The position numbers and the translations under genes were made by a program. A stretch of DNA of 64,000 bases. Source: Eledone cirrhosa (lineage: Eukaryota > Mollusca > Cephalopoda > Octopoda > Eledonidae). The stretch spans positions 193,702,655 through 193,766,654 of the forward strand of contig OZ024743.1 in NCBI GenBank assembly GCA_964016885.1. Reading direction: 5' to 3'. This document shows positions 54,988-64,000 of the stretch, piece by piece. Each line of letters begins with the position of its first letter. Position 1 is the stretch's first letter. Below the pieces are notes generated by a model. The model did no database searches and was not told the origin of the DNA. It saw only the letters and a list, made by a program, of their open reading frames with translations.

Positions 54988-55025
54988 ATTTGATATAGAA
55001 ATGGCTTCTACAGGACTAGAACTGT
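54613..55025. repeat. 413-bp hairpin, arms about 160-175 bp
   Basis: The left arm 54613-54771 (AGTTCTAGTCCTGTAGAAGCC to ACAGGAAACATTTAGGAAGC) is nearly complementary to the right arm 54849-55025. The AT-repeat length differs between arms. The loop of about 77 bp contains GCTGGACACCACCAGATGACGG. High arm identity suggests recent formation or gene conversion. Confidence 0.92.
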
Positions 55026-55055
55026 TTTATTCGAGGGAAATCATCAGGAAAGCCT
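55003..55055 (-). ncRNA. Hammerhead-like relic (site E)
   Basis: The minus strand reads GGCTTTC, CTGATGA, TTTCCCTCGAATA, AAA, then helix III ACAG/CTGT around loop TTCTAGTC, then A, and GAAGCC, which pairs with GGCTTTC with one bulge. Helices I and III are good; helix II and the GAA triad are degraded. The left arm of the 413-bp hairpin carries only the last half of this site. Confidence 0.42.
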
Positions 55056-55129
55056 TTATATTTAGAATGTTGAGAAGTGACACTCGAGTTGATATATATT
55101 AGGAAAATAAAAAAAAAGAAAATGCGAAA

Positions 55130-55400
55130 AAAAAAAAATTTATAGTACCGGTTTCAGCCGATAAATATTTTGAGCATAGTTTACATATATATAAAAATTC
55201 ACATTTTCGTTTATCTCTTTCGCTCTCTCTCTTCCTTGGTGGTTTGGTGGTAGTAGCAGCCAAATTAGCAGTTACCTTTTATCCTGTTACTGTCTTCTAA
55301 TTAATATACACCTTAATTTTATTATATACTTTTTATCATATTTCCTGGAGCATGAAGAAGTTAAAATACTTATCGGCTGAAACCGGCACTATAAATTATT
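55130..55400. repeat. Inverted pair with GGCTGAAACCGG motif
   Basis: ATAGTACCGGTTTCAGCCGATAAATATTTT (55142 on) and its complement AATACTTATCGGCTGAAACCGGCACTATA (55368-55396) face each other. Motifs like this occur at ends of Penelope-like elements, but that assignment is tentative. Confidence 0.55.
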
Positions 55401-55758
55401 TAAAAAAATATTTTGCTGTCACTCTATGAGAAAATCCTATTGGAATTTTTCTACTTTTTTTTCTTATTTTCCTAATATATATATATTAATCAGCTCTCTT
55501 CTATGCTATATATGTAGTCACACACACACACACACATACGTGCTTCTATATATACATATTTACACACAAACACACACTCTTATCATCATCGTTATTTTAC
55601 GTCAGTTTTTCCACACGTGTTGGACTATATATGTGTGTGTGTGTGTGTGTTGTTGGTGGTGTATTATTGAATACAGAATTGTAGACTGTTATAAAGTGTA
55701 ATTAGGCATTAGATATTAGATTAATTTACCAGTGACCCGTCTAAATAGTGAGCTTAGT
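55401..55758. other. Simple repeats and a SINE-B tail
   Basis: CA tract 55516-55537, reversed SINE-B tail 55578-55622 (ATCATCATCGTTATTTTACG), TG tract 55632-55650. Nothing else. Confidence 0.6.
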
Positions 55759-56010
55759 TTAGCTCCCTACTGCATATTTGGCGAGGTAACAAGTTTTATT
55801 TTCAAGTACCTGTTTTTTGTACTTTGTGTTTCTAAGGTGACACAAGAAATATAGAAGTATTTGCTGCTTGTTACTAAGTCTAAGGTCTGTGGACAGTATT
55901 TCATTGTAAACCTGCTGTGGGATATCGAATTTTTTATCTTTTATTTCTCTTATAATTAGGTTTTTATCCATGCATACACATTTATTCAGAGTCTCTTTCT
56001 TTGCCTGGTC

Positions 56011-56043
<33 letters not shown>
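55759..56043 (-). other. Unassigned open frame, 94 codons
   Basis: The start lies in a GA repeat (the first 11 residues are Arg/Glu repeats), so the true beginning is unclear. The rest (KKETLNKCVCMDKN, REIKDKKFDIPQQVYNEIL) is of normal composition but matches nothing I recognise. It could be a relic of a mobile-element protein or chance. Confidence 0.2.
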
Positions 56044-56044
<1 letters not shown>

Positions 56045-56109
56045 CACATATTTCTAACTTTGCTATTCACTGGTTGATACATTTTAGAAGGAGAAGTATA
56101 GTTATTTAA

Positions 56110-56345
56110 CTCTTTCATCACCATAGTTCTAATGAAAGACATTGCTTGTGATTTTCAAATCATTTTGAAAATGATCAAATGTATTTTCGAAGGTAACTTA
56201 CTAAAGGATCAAATTCTGAAGGAAGGTTTTTAGAAAAATATAAATGCAATAATCTTTTCATTACCATAATTCTAATGAAAAACACTGCTTCTGATTTTCA
56301 AATCATTTTGAAAATAATCGAGACCATGTAAAGATTTAGTAATGC
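56110..56345 (-). mobile_element. Two MITE-P2 right ends, minus orientation
   Basis: TCTTTCATCACCATAGTTCTAATG (after TTAA at 56106) and CTTTTCATTACCATAATTCTAATG (56253) both lead into CTTGTGATTTTCAAATCATT-type sequence. Two copies or a local duplication, about 145 bp apart. Confidence 0.7.
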
Positions 56346-56689
56346 AACTAATTTTTATTTTATTAAACTGGTGTTTTATTAGTTAACTGAAAAATGTCAA
56401 AGCTGGGGAAACAGACATATCTAGAAGAGAATAATTTAGTTTGAACTTTCATGGATTACTGATTGGAAAGAAAACAGAACACAGAGGAAATTCCAGAGGG
56501 ATACAATTAACTGGAGAAAAGGATTGGGCACAGCATTTAGTTTGAGTCCTGTTGAATAAGACACTGTATGGTCGATAAGAAGACAGGACTATTAAGAGAA
56601 TTTTGGGAGAGAAGTCACTATAAATTGAGATTGGTAGCAGAATAGACTATGTGAGGATACAGACTAATGTTGAATTATCAAAATTATTT
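56346..56689. other. No recognisable feature
   Basis: AT-rich, no supported feature. Confidence 0.55.
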
Positions 56690-56900
56690 AAAAATAGGTT
56701 TGTAAATTCAAATGCTTGGAGTAAATATATTTATTAGTGGACAGATTGTTATGAAAATTTGCAATATTAGAATAAAAACATCAATATTTTTAATGTGATG
56801 CAGGCACAGTGTTGGTTTGTATTTTTCAAGAATGTCTTCCTAAAGCATTCTCATGTGGTACAGGACATTAAGACTTAATGGGCAAGCTGTTTCAGATGTG
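56690..56900 (-). repeat. rep-K dispersed repeat
   Basis: GGACAGATTGTTATGAAAATTTGC, TTTTTAATGTGATGC and GTGGTACAGGACATTAAGAC. Confidence 0.7.
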
Positions 56901-57449
56901 TAAGCAGTAAATACTCTAGTGTAAGGCCAATTTTTTTTTACCTTGTATATAAAATTAACTGTTGTTCAGTACCAAAGTATTTACTTTCTTGAAAAAATAA
57001 ACTGAGGCTTTTTAATGCAAGTCTTTGCTATCTGAAGAATGTGTGGTTACCATGAAAAATGTTTGAAAGCTATAATGCCCAGTATTTGTAAAGGTGATGA
57101 TTTTGAGGTGTGTGTTGTTTAAGAAATGTAAGGGTTTCAATGTCATAGTCATGTTTTCCTTAAGATGTGTAGTGTTTGTATTTTGGTTCTGTTGAAGGAA
57201 ACTTGTTTGTTAAGTCTCAACAACAGCAGCAGGATGTTTTCAGGGAGAATGTTGAGTTCATTTGTGAACAAGAGCTGAGATCAGAAGGTGAAAGAGTGTA
57301 GAGTGTTGTTATCTGTGTGGGGAGTAGGTGCCTGTGCGTATGTTTGATGAGTAGTTGTCTGTCTACATGTATGTGTGTACTTGAGATTATATATATATAT
57401 AGAGAGAGAGAGGGAAAGAGAGAGAGGGAATGTGTAAATGTGCATATAT
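56901..57449. other. No gene; short AT/GA repeat
   Basis: GA repeat at 57401-57430. The rest is unremarkable. Confidence 0.5.
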
Positions 57450-57665
57450 TGATTTCTAATTTAAGCACAAAGCCAGCAATCTGGGAGGTGGAGGGGGGGG
57501 GATTAAATTAACCCTAGGAGATGACTTGTACTTTACTTTATCAACCCAGAAGGATAAACGACGAAGTTGATCTTGGCAGGATTTGAACTCAGAATGAAGA
57601 AAGTCATAACTAAATACTAAATACTACAAATATTTTGTCTGTTGCTCTACCTGCTAAATCACTGT
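57450..57665 (-). mobile_element. SINE-A, diverged
   Basis: GATTTCTAATTTAAGCACAA, a G run, ATTAAATTAACCC, AGGATTTGAACTCAGAATG and TTGCTCTACCTGCTAAATC. Confidence 0.8.
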
Positions 57666-58320
57666 ATTAAATATTACAAATCGAGATCAATTCTACTGAC
57701 ACAATATATTAAGTATTGAATATTTAATTTCTGTTGTAGAGTAGCCCCAACAGGCTTATGACATTGATATAGTCCACTGAAGGTTACATAGTAACTGTTA
57801 ACTCTTGTAAACTAAATATTGCTATACTCCAATCTAGCCTGCAATTATACAGTATTTTATACACCCTGCAATGATTCACTCATTCTTTGGTGTGTCTTTT
57901 ATGTTATATTTATAGGGACACCAACACTAAACTGTTGGTGAGCTTCTACAATATCCAAGTGTAGTCAACATTAAAATACTGCTCACATTTGTGAGTGTGG
58001 TAGTGGTGGGGTGGTGGTGGATGGGGGTTGATGTTGCTACTGCTGCTGACAGCCACAGACAGACAGATGCATATGCACACTTAAACACACATACAATGAC
58101 ACAAACAAACAAACATCATGGACTACCTCCAAAAAAAAAAAACACCTATCTGGCAGATTGGCAAAGATTTAGTCACTATCATGCTATAACCAATGTTTCA
58201 CAGATGTGCTGTTTGTTCCCTCTCTGCCTCTTCGCCACTATAACAGCACTTGTTCCTCTGAACCAGCTAGCTGCATAATACCTCCATCCAAGGCCTCTCT
58301 TCCTGCATCATTTTGCTCTG
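57666..58320. other. No recognisable feature
   Basis: Contains a short GGT-rich stretch at 58000-58030 and an A run at 58129-58141. Confidence 0.5.
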
Positions 58321-58645
58321 TTACTTGTTGTGCACATTTTGTCCTACCTTAAACATTTTGCAGCCCTTTAGAATTGCACACTTGACAACATTTTCCATAT
58401 AGTTGTTAGCTTCAATCAAATCAACCAAGTTCCCGTAACTGGTGCAGCCAGTCGTTGGGGTCACACTCTAGACGTTTGACTATGCATTCATCATGGCATT
58501 TCAGTGAGACATAGAAATGCTGGGTGGTGCCCATCTCCTCTGTTGACTTACAAAAGCCTAAGTTGGACATTACATGCAGCAATTTCACCAATCTGGGAGA
58601 TTCTACAAAATTATAGAAACTGCCCCTCATTTCACTACATAAGGG
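58321..58645 (-). pseudogene. Unidentified coding relic
   Basis: The minus strand reads SEMRGSFYNFVESPRLVKLL, then TTQHFYVSLKCHDECIVKRL and DPNDWLHQLREL; after one frameshift near 58434 it continues VDLIEANNYMENVVKCAILK to GQNVHNK and a stop. Composition and continuity over about 100 codons look coding. I do not recognise the family. A SINE-A cuts it at its 5' side. Confidence 0.5.
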
Positions 58646-58830
58646 TGGTGGATTGGCAGTATCAGTAGAGGGTTGGACGCCATGCTTTCCAGCATAGTTA
58701 TGTCCCTTTACGATCTGAGTTCCAATCCCGCCGAGGTTGACTTTGCCTTTCATCCTTACGGGGTCGATAAAATAAAGTACCAGTAATGCACTGGGTAATT
58801 GCTGGCCTTGTGCCTAAAGTAGAAACAATT
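58643..58830 (+). mobile_element. SINE-A with 14-bp TSD
   Basis: Flanked by ATTTCACTACATAA at 58629-58642 and 58831-58844. Complete: GGGTGGTGGATTGGCAGTATC to GTAGAAACAATT. Confidence 0.95.
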
Positions 58831-58844
58831 ATTTCACTACATAA

Positions 58845-58940
58845 TAGTTCTAATGAAAGACATTGCTAGTGATTTTCAAATAATTTTGAAAATGATCGCA
58901 TATTTCACTACATAATAGTCCTAATGAAAGACATTGCTGA
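58845..58940 (-). mobile_element. MITE-P2 right-end fragments
   Basis: AGTTCTAATGAAAGACATTGC, TTTTCAAATAATTTTGAAAATG, then a second ATAGTCCTAATGAAAGACATTGC after another ATTTCACTACATA. A local duplication. Confidence 0.65.
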
Positions 58941-59131
58941 AAGGCGGTGGATTGGCAGTATCGGTAGAGAGTCGGACACCATGCTTTGAAGCATAGAGTT
59001 ACGTCCCTTTATGATGTGAGTTCAAATCCCGCCGAGGTTAACTTTGCCTTTCATCCTTACGGGGTCGATAAAATAAAGTACCAGTAATACACTGGGTAAT
59101 TGCTGGCCTTGTGCAAAAAGTAGAAACAATT
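58941..59131 (+). mobile_element. SINE-A
   Basis: AAGGCGGTGGATTGGCAGTAT to GTAGAAACAATT. ATTTCACTACATAAT follows and also occurs 39 bp before the element, so the target duplication is blurred by the local duplication. Confidence 0.93.
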
Positions 59132-59157
59132 ATTTCACTACATAATTTAAAAAATAA

Positions 59158-59340
59158 TGATATCTAATTTAGGCACAAGGCCAGCAATTTTGAGTGTTCT
59201 GGAGCATGAATGAACATGAAATGAAGTGTTTTGCTCAAGAACATAACACACAACTCAATCCAGGGATGGTGAGATTTGAGCCAGATGAAATACTGCTAAG
59301 CATTTGTCCACTGCTCTATCAACTTTACCAACACACTGTA
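59158..59340 (-). mobile_element. Chimeric SINE (A 3' end, B-like middle)
   Basis: ATCTAATTTAGGCACAAGGC is SINE-A. GAACATGAAATGAAGTGTTTTGCTCAAG is SINE-B. AGATTTGAGCCAGATG is a worn B box. Confidence 0.68.
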
Positions 59341-59640
59341 TATGCTGATAGCCTGTAGTGATGTTGATAGTGAATTCAAGCAAGGTAGTCAAGGTATGAT
59401 GGGTTTTGGCTTCCAGCGATTCAATAGATCTTATGCAAAGCCAACACAATATTCGGACTGTTTATGTAGCCATCAATGATACATTGATTTTTGTGTATCA
59501 CCTGGGAGAGATGTTTTTAAATCGGTGTTGTAGTATTATCCAGTGTGTTGAGATATCTAGATATCTGTAGTAGTTGGCTATGTAGCTGCTGTGAGTTGAA
59601 GCAGAAAGAAGGTGTATACTACATTCTACATATATACCAA

Positions 59641-59935
59641 TGATCTTTATGTGTGGGTGGGTGAGTGAGCATGTATGTGTGTGTGTGCGTTCATGCTTGT
59701 GTGTGTACACATGTGCGTGTGTTTATGCATGTGTGCTCTGGTGAATGTGCCTGTGTGCATGTATATGTGTATGTATATATGTGTGCATGTGCATGTTTGT
59801 GAGTATATATATATGTGTATATGTGTGTATGCACATGTTTGTGTGTGTATATATGTGTGTATGTGTGTATGTGTCTACATGCATGTTTGTGTGTACATAT
59901 ATGCATGTGTATATCCTCTAATGCTGCTGTTTACA
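59641..59935. repeat. TG/TATG/TGCA simple repeats
   Basis: About 290 bp of interrupted TG and TA repeats. Confidence 0.92.
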
Positions 59936-60591
59936 CATGCTAGTGAGTTGAAATTGCAGCCATAGAATATAGCAACGTTAAACAGAGAACAAAAGTATCT
60001 GTCACTAAAATGTTAATTTGGCTTCAGTGTGCTTGCTTTACCAAACTTCTCTCCCCCACAAGCTATTAGAGATTTCAACAAGAACTTATTTTAATATCAA
60101 CTAAAATATCTTGCTTCTAAGAACAGAAAAAAAAAGGAAGAAATTCTACATGATTATAAAGCCTCAAATTTTTAAGGAAAGACAAATAAATGCTTGTTGC
60201 ATTCATGCCTTTCCTAGGGCATTAGTATTGAAGTGAAATGGTTATACATTTAAACAAAAAAATTAAATTAAAAAAATAAATTAATAAATACATAAAACTA
60301 CAATAATGATACTGGTGGAGTTTCTTGATCTGATACAAAGACAAGAAAACCTCTTTAAATATCAACCTAGCTAAAACTAACTCTGTTGAAGTGTTGAAAT
60401 TTAAATGCAAATCTTGGACAGAAATCTCATTATAACATGGTAGATATTATTAAATTTTAGTAGTTAAATATTTATCTTTTATTACTGACTTGAAAGTTAA
60501 AACATTTCATAGTTATTGATTGCTTTGGTAATTGAATCAAAAAGGTAGTAGATTTTTATTAGAAGTTCGGTAACCAAATGATTAACCCTTT
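59936..60591. other. No recognisable feature
   Basis: AT-rich, no supported feature. Confidence 0.55.
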
Positions 60592-60690
60592 TGTTATCGT
60601 ATGTCTAATGAAATACACAGCCTGTGTGTATCAATTAATTTTGAAAATTTGAAGAATTTAATGAGATATCTAACCTTTTCATTAGTATGT

Positions 60691-60903
60691 TGGTGTTTAG
60701 CATTTACTGTATATTTACTATTGTATTTTCACAGAAAAGGCTTTATCTCTCATAATATCTCATATAATATCGAATCTATGAGATTTTGATATTTATTTTG
60801 AGAACAATACCTTAACATCAGTATGAGGGGCGGTTACGGTAGGTTTGAATGAAAAGAGGTGAGAGAATTCTGGCTGGATACAGCTGGTTTAAATGCAAAA
60901 GTG
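60691..60903 (-). mobile_element. MITE-P1 inside MITE-P2
   Basis: TTTAGCATTTACTGTATATT at the left, AAATGCAAAAGTG at the right, TTAA at 60904-60907. The left TTAA is lost. Confidence 0.85.
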
Positions 60904-60920
60904 TTAAATAAAATAATGAT

Positions 60921-61135
60921 TTCTAGTATAGGCAGAAGGCCAGTAATTTGGGGGAGGGGAAAGTCAATTAAATTGACCCCAGTACGTTACTGGTGCTTTA
61001 TTTTATCAACCCCGTAAGGATGAAAGGCAATGTTAACCTCAGCGGGATTTGAACTCAGACTGTAAAAGACTGTAACTCTATGCTGCAAAGTATGGTGCCC
61101 AACTCTCTACCAATACTGCCAAACCACCACCCTAT
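60921..61135 (-). mobile_element. SINE-A with 21-bp TSD
   Basis: The 21-bp repeat running from AGTGTTAAATAAA to ATAATGAT lies at 60900-60920 and 61136-61156. Full long-subtype SINE-A with CCACCACCCTAT head end. Confidence 0.95.
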
Positions 61136-61307
61136 AGTGTTAAATAAAATAATGATGGAAGGTTTTAATATAAGTACAAACATTATAAAATGAGCAGCTG
61201 TGTATAATAAAACCAAAGTGGTTTCAGGCAGATTGGTATGAAAAGGGTTCAGTAAAAGAGAACATAATATCTGTGGTAGGGTGTAGTCAATTGAGAGACC
61301 CCACTGC

Positions 61308-61586
61308 AGACCTGTCAACTCTCCTCATCTGATGAGGAGATCTCCCACCCACTTTGGAGTGGGTGAGAGATATCTTCTCTTGTGAAAATGGGTATAGCTT
61401 TCATTATATAAAATCCTTACGGGGTCGATAAAATAAAGTACCAGTAATGTACTGGGTTATTGCTGGCCTTGTGCCAAAAAGTAGAAACAATTATATAAAA
61501 TCTCCCCATTTTGCCTCATTTCTCCCCGTTTGGGTCACTATTTTTCATGGTACTCTTTGTTTGGGTTTTTAGAGGTTGGAAGGTCT
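61308..61586 (-). mobile_element. rep-J with nested SINE
   Basis: AGACCTGTCAACTCTCCTCATC at one end and GAGGTTGGAAGGTCT at the other. CTCCCACCCACTTTGGAGTG is the internal hairpin. Interrupted by SINE-A at 61416. Confidence 0.75.
61416..61489 (+). mobile_element. SINE-A 3' end with 13-bp TSD
   Basis: ATTATATAAAATC lies at 61403-61415 and 61490-61502. Only the last 74 bp of SINE-A are present, so it is a 5'-truncated insertion. Confidence 0.92.
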
Positions 61587-61947
61587 CCCACTGTACCACT
61601 ATTACTCACTGGAGTGCAGAGGGATAGAGTGAAAGTTGAAAAACCCAATGGAATCTGAATATAGATTGTAAAGGGACATAACTAAAACAGCAAGACATTT
61701 TTTTTTTATCCAAAGCTTTACCATTTCTCTGCTCTACTATCTATTGTGATATAACAATAACAACTACAACAATAAATATGTAAAAACTGACAAAGAGTGT
61801 GTAACACGAAAATAGAATCAATTCCGTTAAATACCTAGATAGCATTAATATCAATAGTGGATTTTCTCTTTTTTTGCTTTTTGGGGATTTGCACAGTACC
61901 AGCAATATTGTTACACACAGTAGGAAAGGGATATGTTACGAAAGAGA
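61587..61947. other. No recognisable feature
   Basis: AT-rich; no supported feature. Confidence 0.55.
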
Positions 61948-62295
61948 GATGGCATAAAAATCAATATTCTATTTCTGGATGATTTGAAGTTATTTGTAAT
62001 GAACAAAGATCAAATAGACTCCTTAGTGCAAACAGTGCATGGGTTTAGTGAAGATATTGGGGTGGAATCTGAGATTAAACTATGGAGGGTTGGTAGCAAA
62101 TAAGGGAGAAATAGTGGAAAGTAATGGGATAAAATGAACAGATAAGTAAATAATAAAACAAAGAGCTACAAATACTGAGGAGTGAAAGAATGGCATTAGC
62201 ATAAAGGAAGTATTCAGAAAGGTATATATAAAAAGACCAGAACTTAAATCTAAACTAAATAGTAGAGATTTAACTTTGGCTATAAACACATGTCA
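61948..62295 (+). pseudogene. Non-LTR reverse transcriptase relic
   Basis: The plus frame reads ILFLDDLKLFVMNKDQIDSL, VQTVHGFSEDIG, then stops. In the same strand KGEIVESNGIK and LKSKLNSRDLTLAINT follow. FLDD is in the place of the YxDD catalytic box. At least four stops. A short 5'- and 3'-truncated piece. Confidence 0.85.
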
Positions 62296-62632
62296 ATTCT
62301 ATTTTGAAGAAGAGAAGAGAAGTCTTAAAGACAAATAAAAAAAATTATTTTAGATAAGAAGACTTTCCCCTGGTCCCAACAGAAGTAATGCTTATAGAAT
62401 TCATATAACCTGCATAAAAGAAAAGAAAGGAAGAAATTTATTGTGAAGAGTGTATATGGAATGATGAGAATAATATTGTATGATACATGTCGAAAGTGTA
62501 CAGAATCTTTCTTGGAGTAAATGAAGCTGGAATACTAATTTAACACACCATAGAACTAATTAATTGATTCTAAATAAGAATATATATTTATAGGCTTTGC
62601 TGGAAAATAATTAGGCAGTTAAAATCCTTACA
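62296..62632. other. No recognisable feature
   Basis: AT-rich; could be more of the same LINE but too decayed to read. Confidence 0.5.
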
Positions 62633-62769
62633 AGGTGGCAAATTGGCGAAGTCATTAATAGAATACTTTGTGGTATTCATTCCAGTTCTTTGCACTACAA
62701 CTTAAAATCTTACAGAGGTTAAATTCGTCTTTTCATCTGTTGAAGGGTGATAAAAAGTGTCATCTAGTT
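62633..62769 (+). mobile_element. SINE-A-like fragment, host of a hAT MITE
   Basis: GTGGCAAATTGGCGAAGTCATTA head, CAACTTAAAATCTTACAGAGG in B-box position, and TTCGTCTTTTCATC. Confidence 0.6.
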
Positions 62770-63105
62770 CAGAGGTTCTCAAACTCTTTTGGCCACCGCT
62801 CACCTCACAGCCACCTAATACCTTCAGCACCTCCACCTCTATTTTCCAGAGAGAGCTACCTACACGCAAATTGTAAATAATATATAATAAATAAAATCGA
62901 TGGCTTATATATAATAAATAATATAATATATACTATGTATAAATAAATATTACATATTTTTTTATTTTACTATATTCATATATTATATAATATGTATAAT
63001 TTGATATTTAATATACTATTAGATCATCACTACTGCCACCTTAGCCCCCCCCCCACTCCACTGGTGGGGGGGGGGGGGGGTTAGCACCCACATTGAGAAC
63101 CTCTG
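62770..63105. mobile_element. hAT-type MITE, 336 bp, 8-bp TSD
   Basis: Left CAGAGGTTCTCAAA and right TTGAGAACCTCTG are inverted repeats. Flanks ATCTAGTT (62762-62769) and ATCTAGTA (63106-63113) agree in 7 of 8 bases. The AT-rich middle and C/G runs near 63050-63080 contain no gene. Confidence 0.92.
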
Positions 63106-63369
63106 ATCTAGTACTATAGTCTATTCTTCCACTAATTCTCTTTCTCACTTTTACTCTCTCTTTCTCTCTCATGTAGGCCAGAAATTGAAGGTGTGAAATT
63201 CAATTATTTTGAGATCACAATCCTTCAGTTGACACTACGTATACTCAAGATTTCTGGAGGAATTATTTGAATATATAGACCGATAATAACTTCTCTCTAG
63301 ATCTGAACACAGCCGATTTCTTCCATCTAGAGAAGAAGAGAGAGAATAAGTGAGAAAGAAGAAGCATCG

Positions 63370-63525
63370 ACCTCAGTATTAGACTTGTACTGTTATTTTT
63401 TGCTCCAAACGATGAAAAGGCCAGATTGACCTTGCTGGGATTTAAACTAAGAGAGCGCAGACAACCTGAACAAATACTGCAAATCATTCTATCCAACATT
63501 CTAATAACTTTGCCAATTCACCACT
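63370..63525 (-). mobile_element. SINE-A, diverged
   Basis: GGGATTTAAACTAAGAGAGC at the reversed B box and TTTGCCAATTCACCAC at the head end. Confidence 0.65.
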
Positions 63526-63750
63526 TATAATGGTACACTAAAACATAAATAAACATAAATGTGTATGTATAAAAATCAATGATGTTGCAATACCTAGGGT
63601 TATTGGAATCTGGTTGAGGGAACAAGAAAAAGTTGAAATGTGTAAGATTGTAAATACACAGAAAAGAAATACTTGTAATATTAGTTGTGGTATGTCTATT
63701 TCTGGCATTGCTTGGAAATAATTTTAAGATAATAATCTCTAGAGAGAAAG

Positions 63751-63781
<31 letters not shown>

Positions 63782-64000
63782 CATATATATATATACACAC
63801 ACACATATATATAGATAGATAGCTAGATAGATAGATAGATAGAGAGAGCAAACAGCGCCTGATGATTTATTCTGGATATTAACTGATATAAATAACATGA
63901 TTGAGAATGTGTTGTTCAGGTTGTACCAAAGTTAGATCAGATACAACTAGATCAGAATTATAATCTTTTACTTGTTGCATTCATATGTTCTTTTAACTAG
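63526..64000. other. No gene; simple repeat
   Basis: TA/CA/TAGA repeat at 63755-63846. The rest is AT-rich without a recognised feature. Confidence 0.55.

Larger units (their letters stand above)
60596..61247 (-). mobile_element. MITE-P2 with MITE-P1 and SINE-A nested
   Basis: TTAA at 60592-60595, then the reversed right end (TCTAATGAAATACACAGCCTG). The element resumes at 61157 (GGAAGGTTTTAATATAAG, AGTGGTTTCAGGCAGATTGG) and ends AAAAGGG before TTCA. The P1 at 60691 and SINE at 60921 lie inside. Confidence 0.82.

Noticed and set aside
55349..55400. A further hammerhead beside GGCTGAAACCGG
   Set aside because: Helix II AGTT/GGCT can be drawn, but the core lacks CTGATGA, helix I does not pair, and the cleavage triplet is GCA. 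The inverted partner at 55142 also lacks a core.
63850..63880. CTGATGA at 63858 as a hammerhead core
   Set aside because: No GAAA follows at the right distance and flanking bases do not pair.

Overview
No intact protein-coding gene was found in this window. It reads as repeat-dense, AT-rich non-coding animal DNA. The organism is inferred to be a cephalopod mollusc, probably octopus-like. The basis is the abundance of tRNA-derived SINEs of the octopus/squid type (heads with Pol III A and B boxes, tails ending in ATG-type repeats), with mariner, hAT-like, piggyBac-like and non-LTR relics and very long AT, CA and GA tracts. This is recognition from memory; no database search was run.

Repeat names used below are working labels. 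SINE-A: about 190-220 bp, B box in a GAGTTCAAATCC context, 3' end near GTAGAAACAATTA. SINE-B: about 240-350 bp, A-box TGGCTTAGTGG, tail (ATG)n. SINE-O: a third tRNA-like type with a GGGCAAGTGTCTT core. SINE-M: a minor type. MITE-P1 and MITE-P2: two families flanked by TTAA whose ends start CCCTTT, as in piggyBac-type elements. LINE-F: the C-terminal end and 3' UTR of a non-LTR retrotransposon. FB-G: a foldback family. rep-C, rep-J, rep-K and rep-N: other dispersed repeats.

Layout. 1-2230: a 468-bp tandem array whose unit carries a well-formed hammerhead ribozyme fold, followed by an AT tract and a diverged inverted partial copy. 2.2-16 kb: SINEs, P1 and P2 copies, a hAT-like MITE and simple repeats. 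16.2-17.7 kb: a foldback element, an internally deleted mariner and a full SINE-B. 18-37 kb: nested SINEs, P1/P2, LINE-F pieces, two degraded hammerhead-like sites and a 261-bp foldback. 37-42 kb: the least repetitive stretch, with a 47-bp minisatellite and a gypsy-type integrase relic. 42-44.5 kb: a 313-bp near-perfect palindrome inside LINE-F, a 131-bp TG tract, another hammerhead-like site and foldbacks. 44.5-57 kb: SINEs, LINE ends, P2 copies, a 105-bp triplication and a 413-bp hairpin with a further hammerhead-like site. 57-64 kb: SINEs with clear target duplications, an unrecognised coding relic, a reverse-transcriptase relic and a hAT-like MITE.

The most notable signal is the hammerhead-bearing 468-bp array. 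Its geometry (type I, two-base-pair helix III, seven-base-pair helix I) matches the small ribozymes known from metazoan retrozymes and Penelope-like elements. The rest is mainly a readable insertion history, including direct evidence for TTAA targeting by MITE-P1 and a 3' tail shared by a LINE and the SINE-B family.
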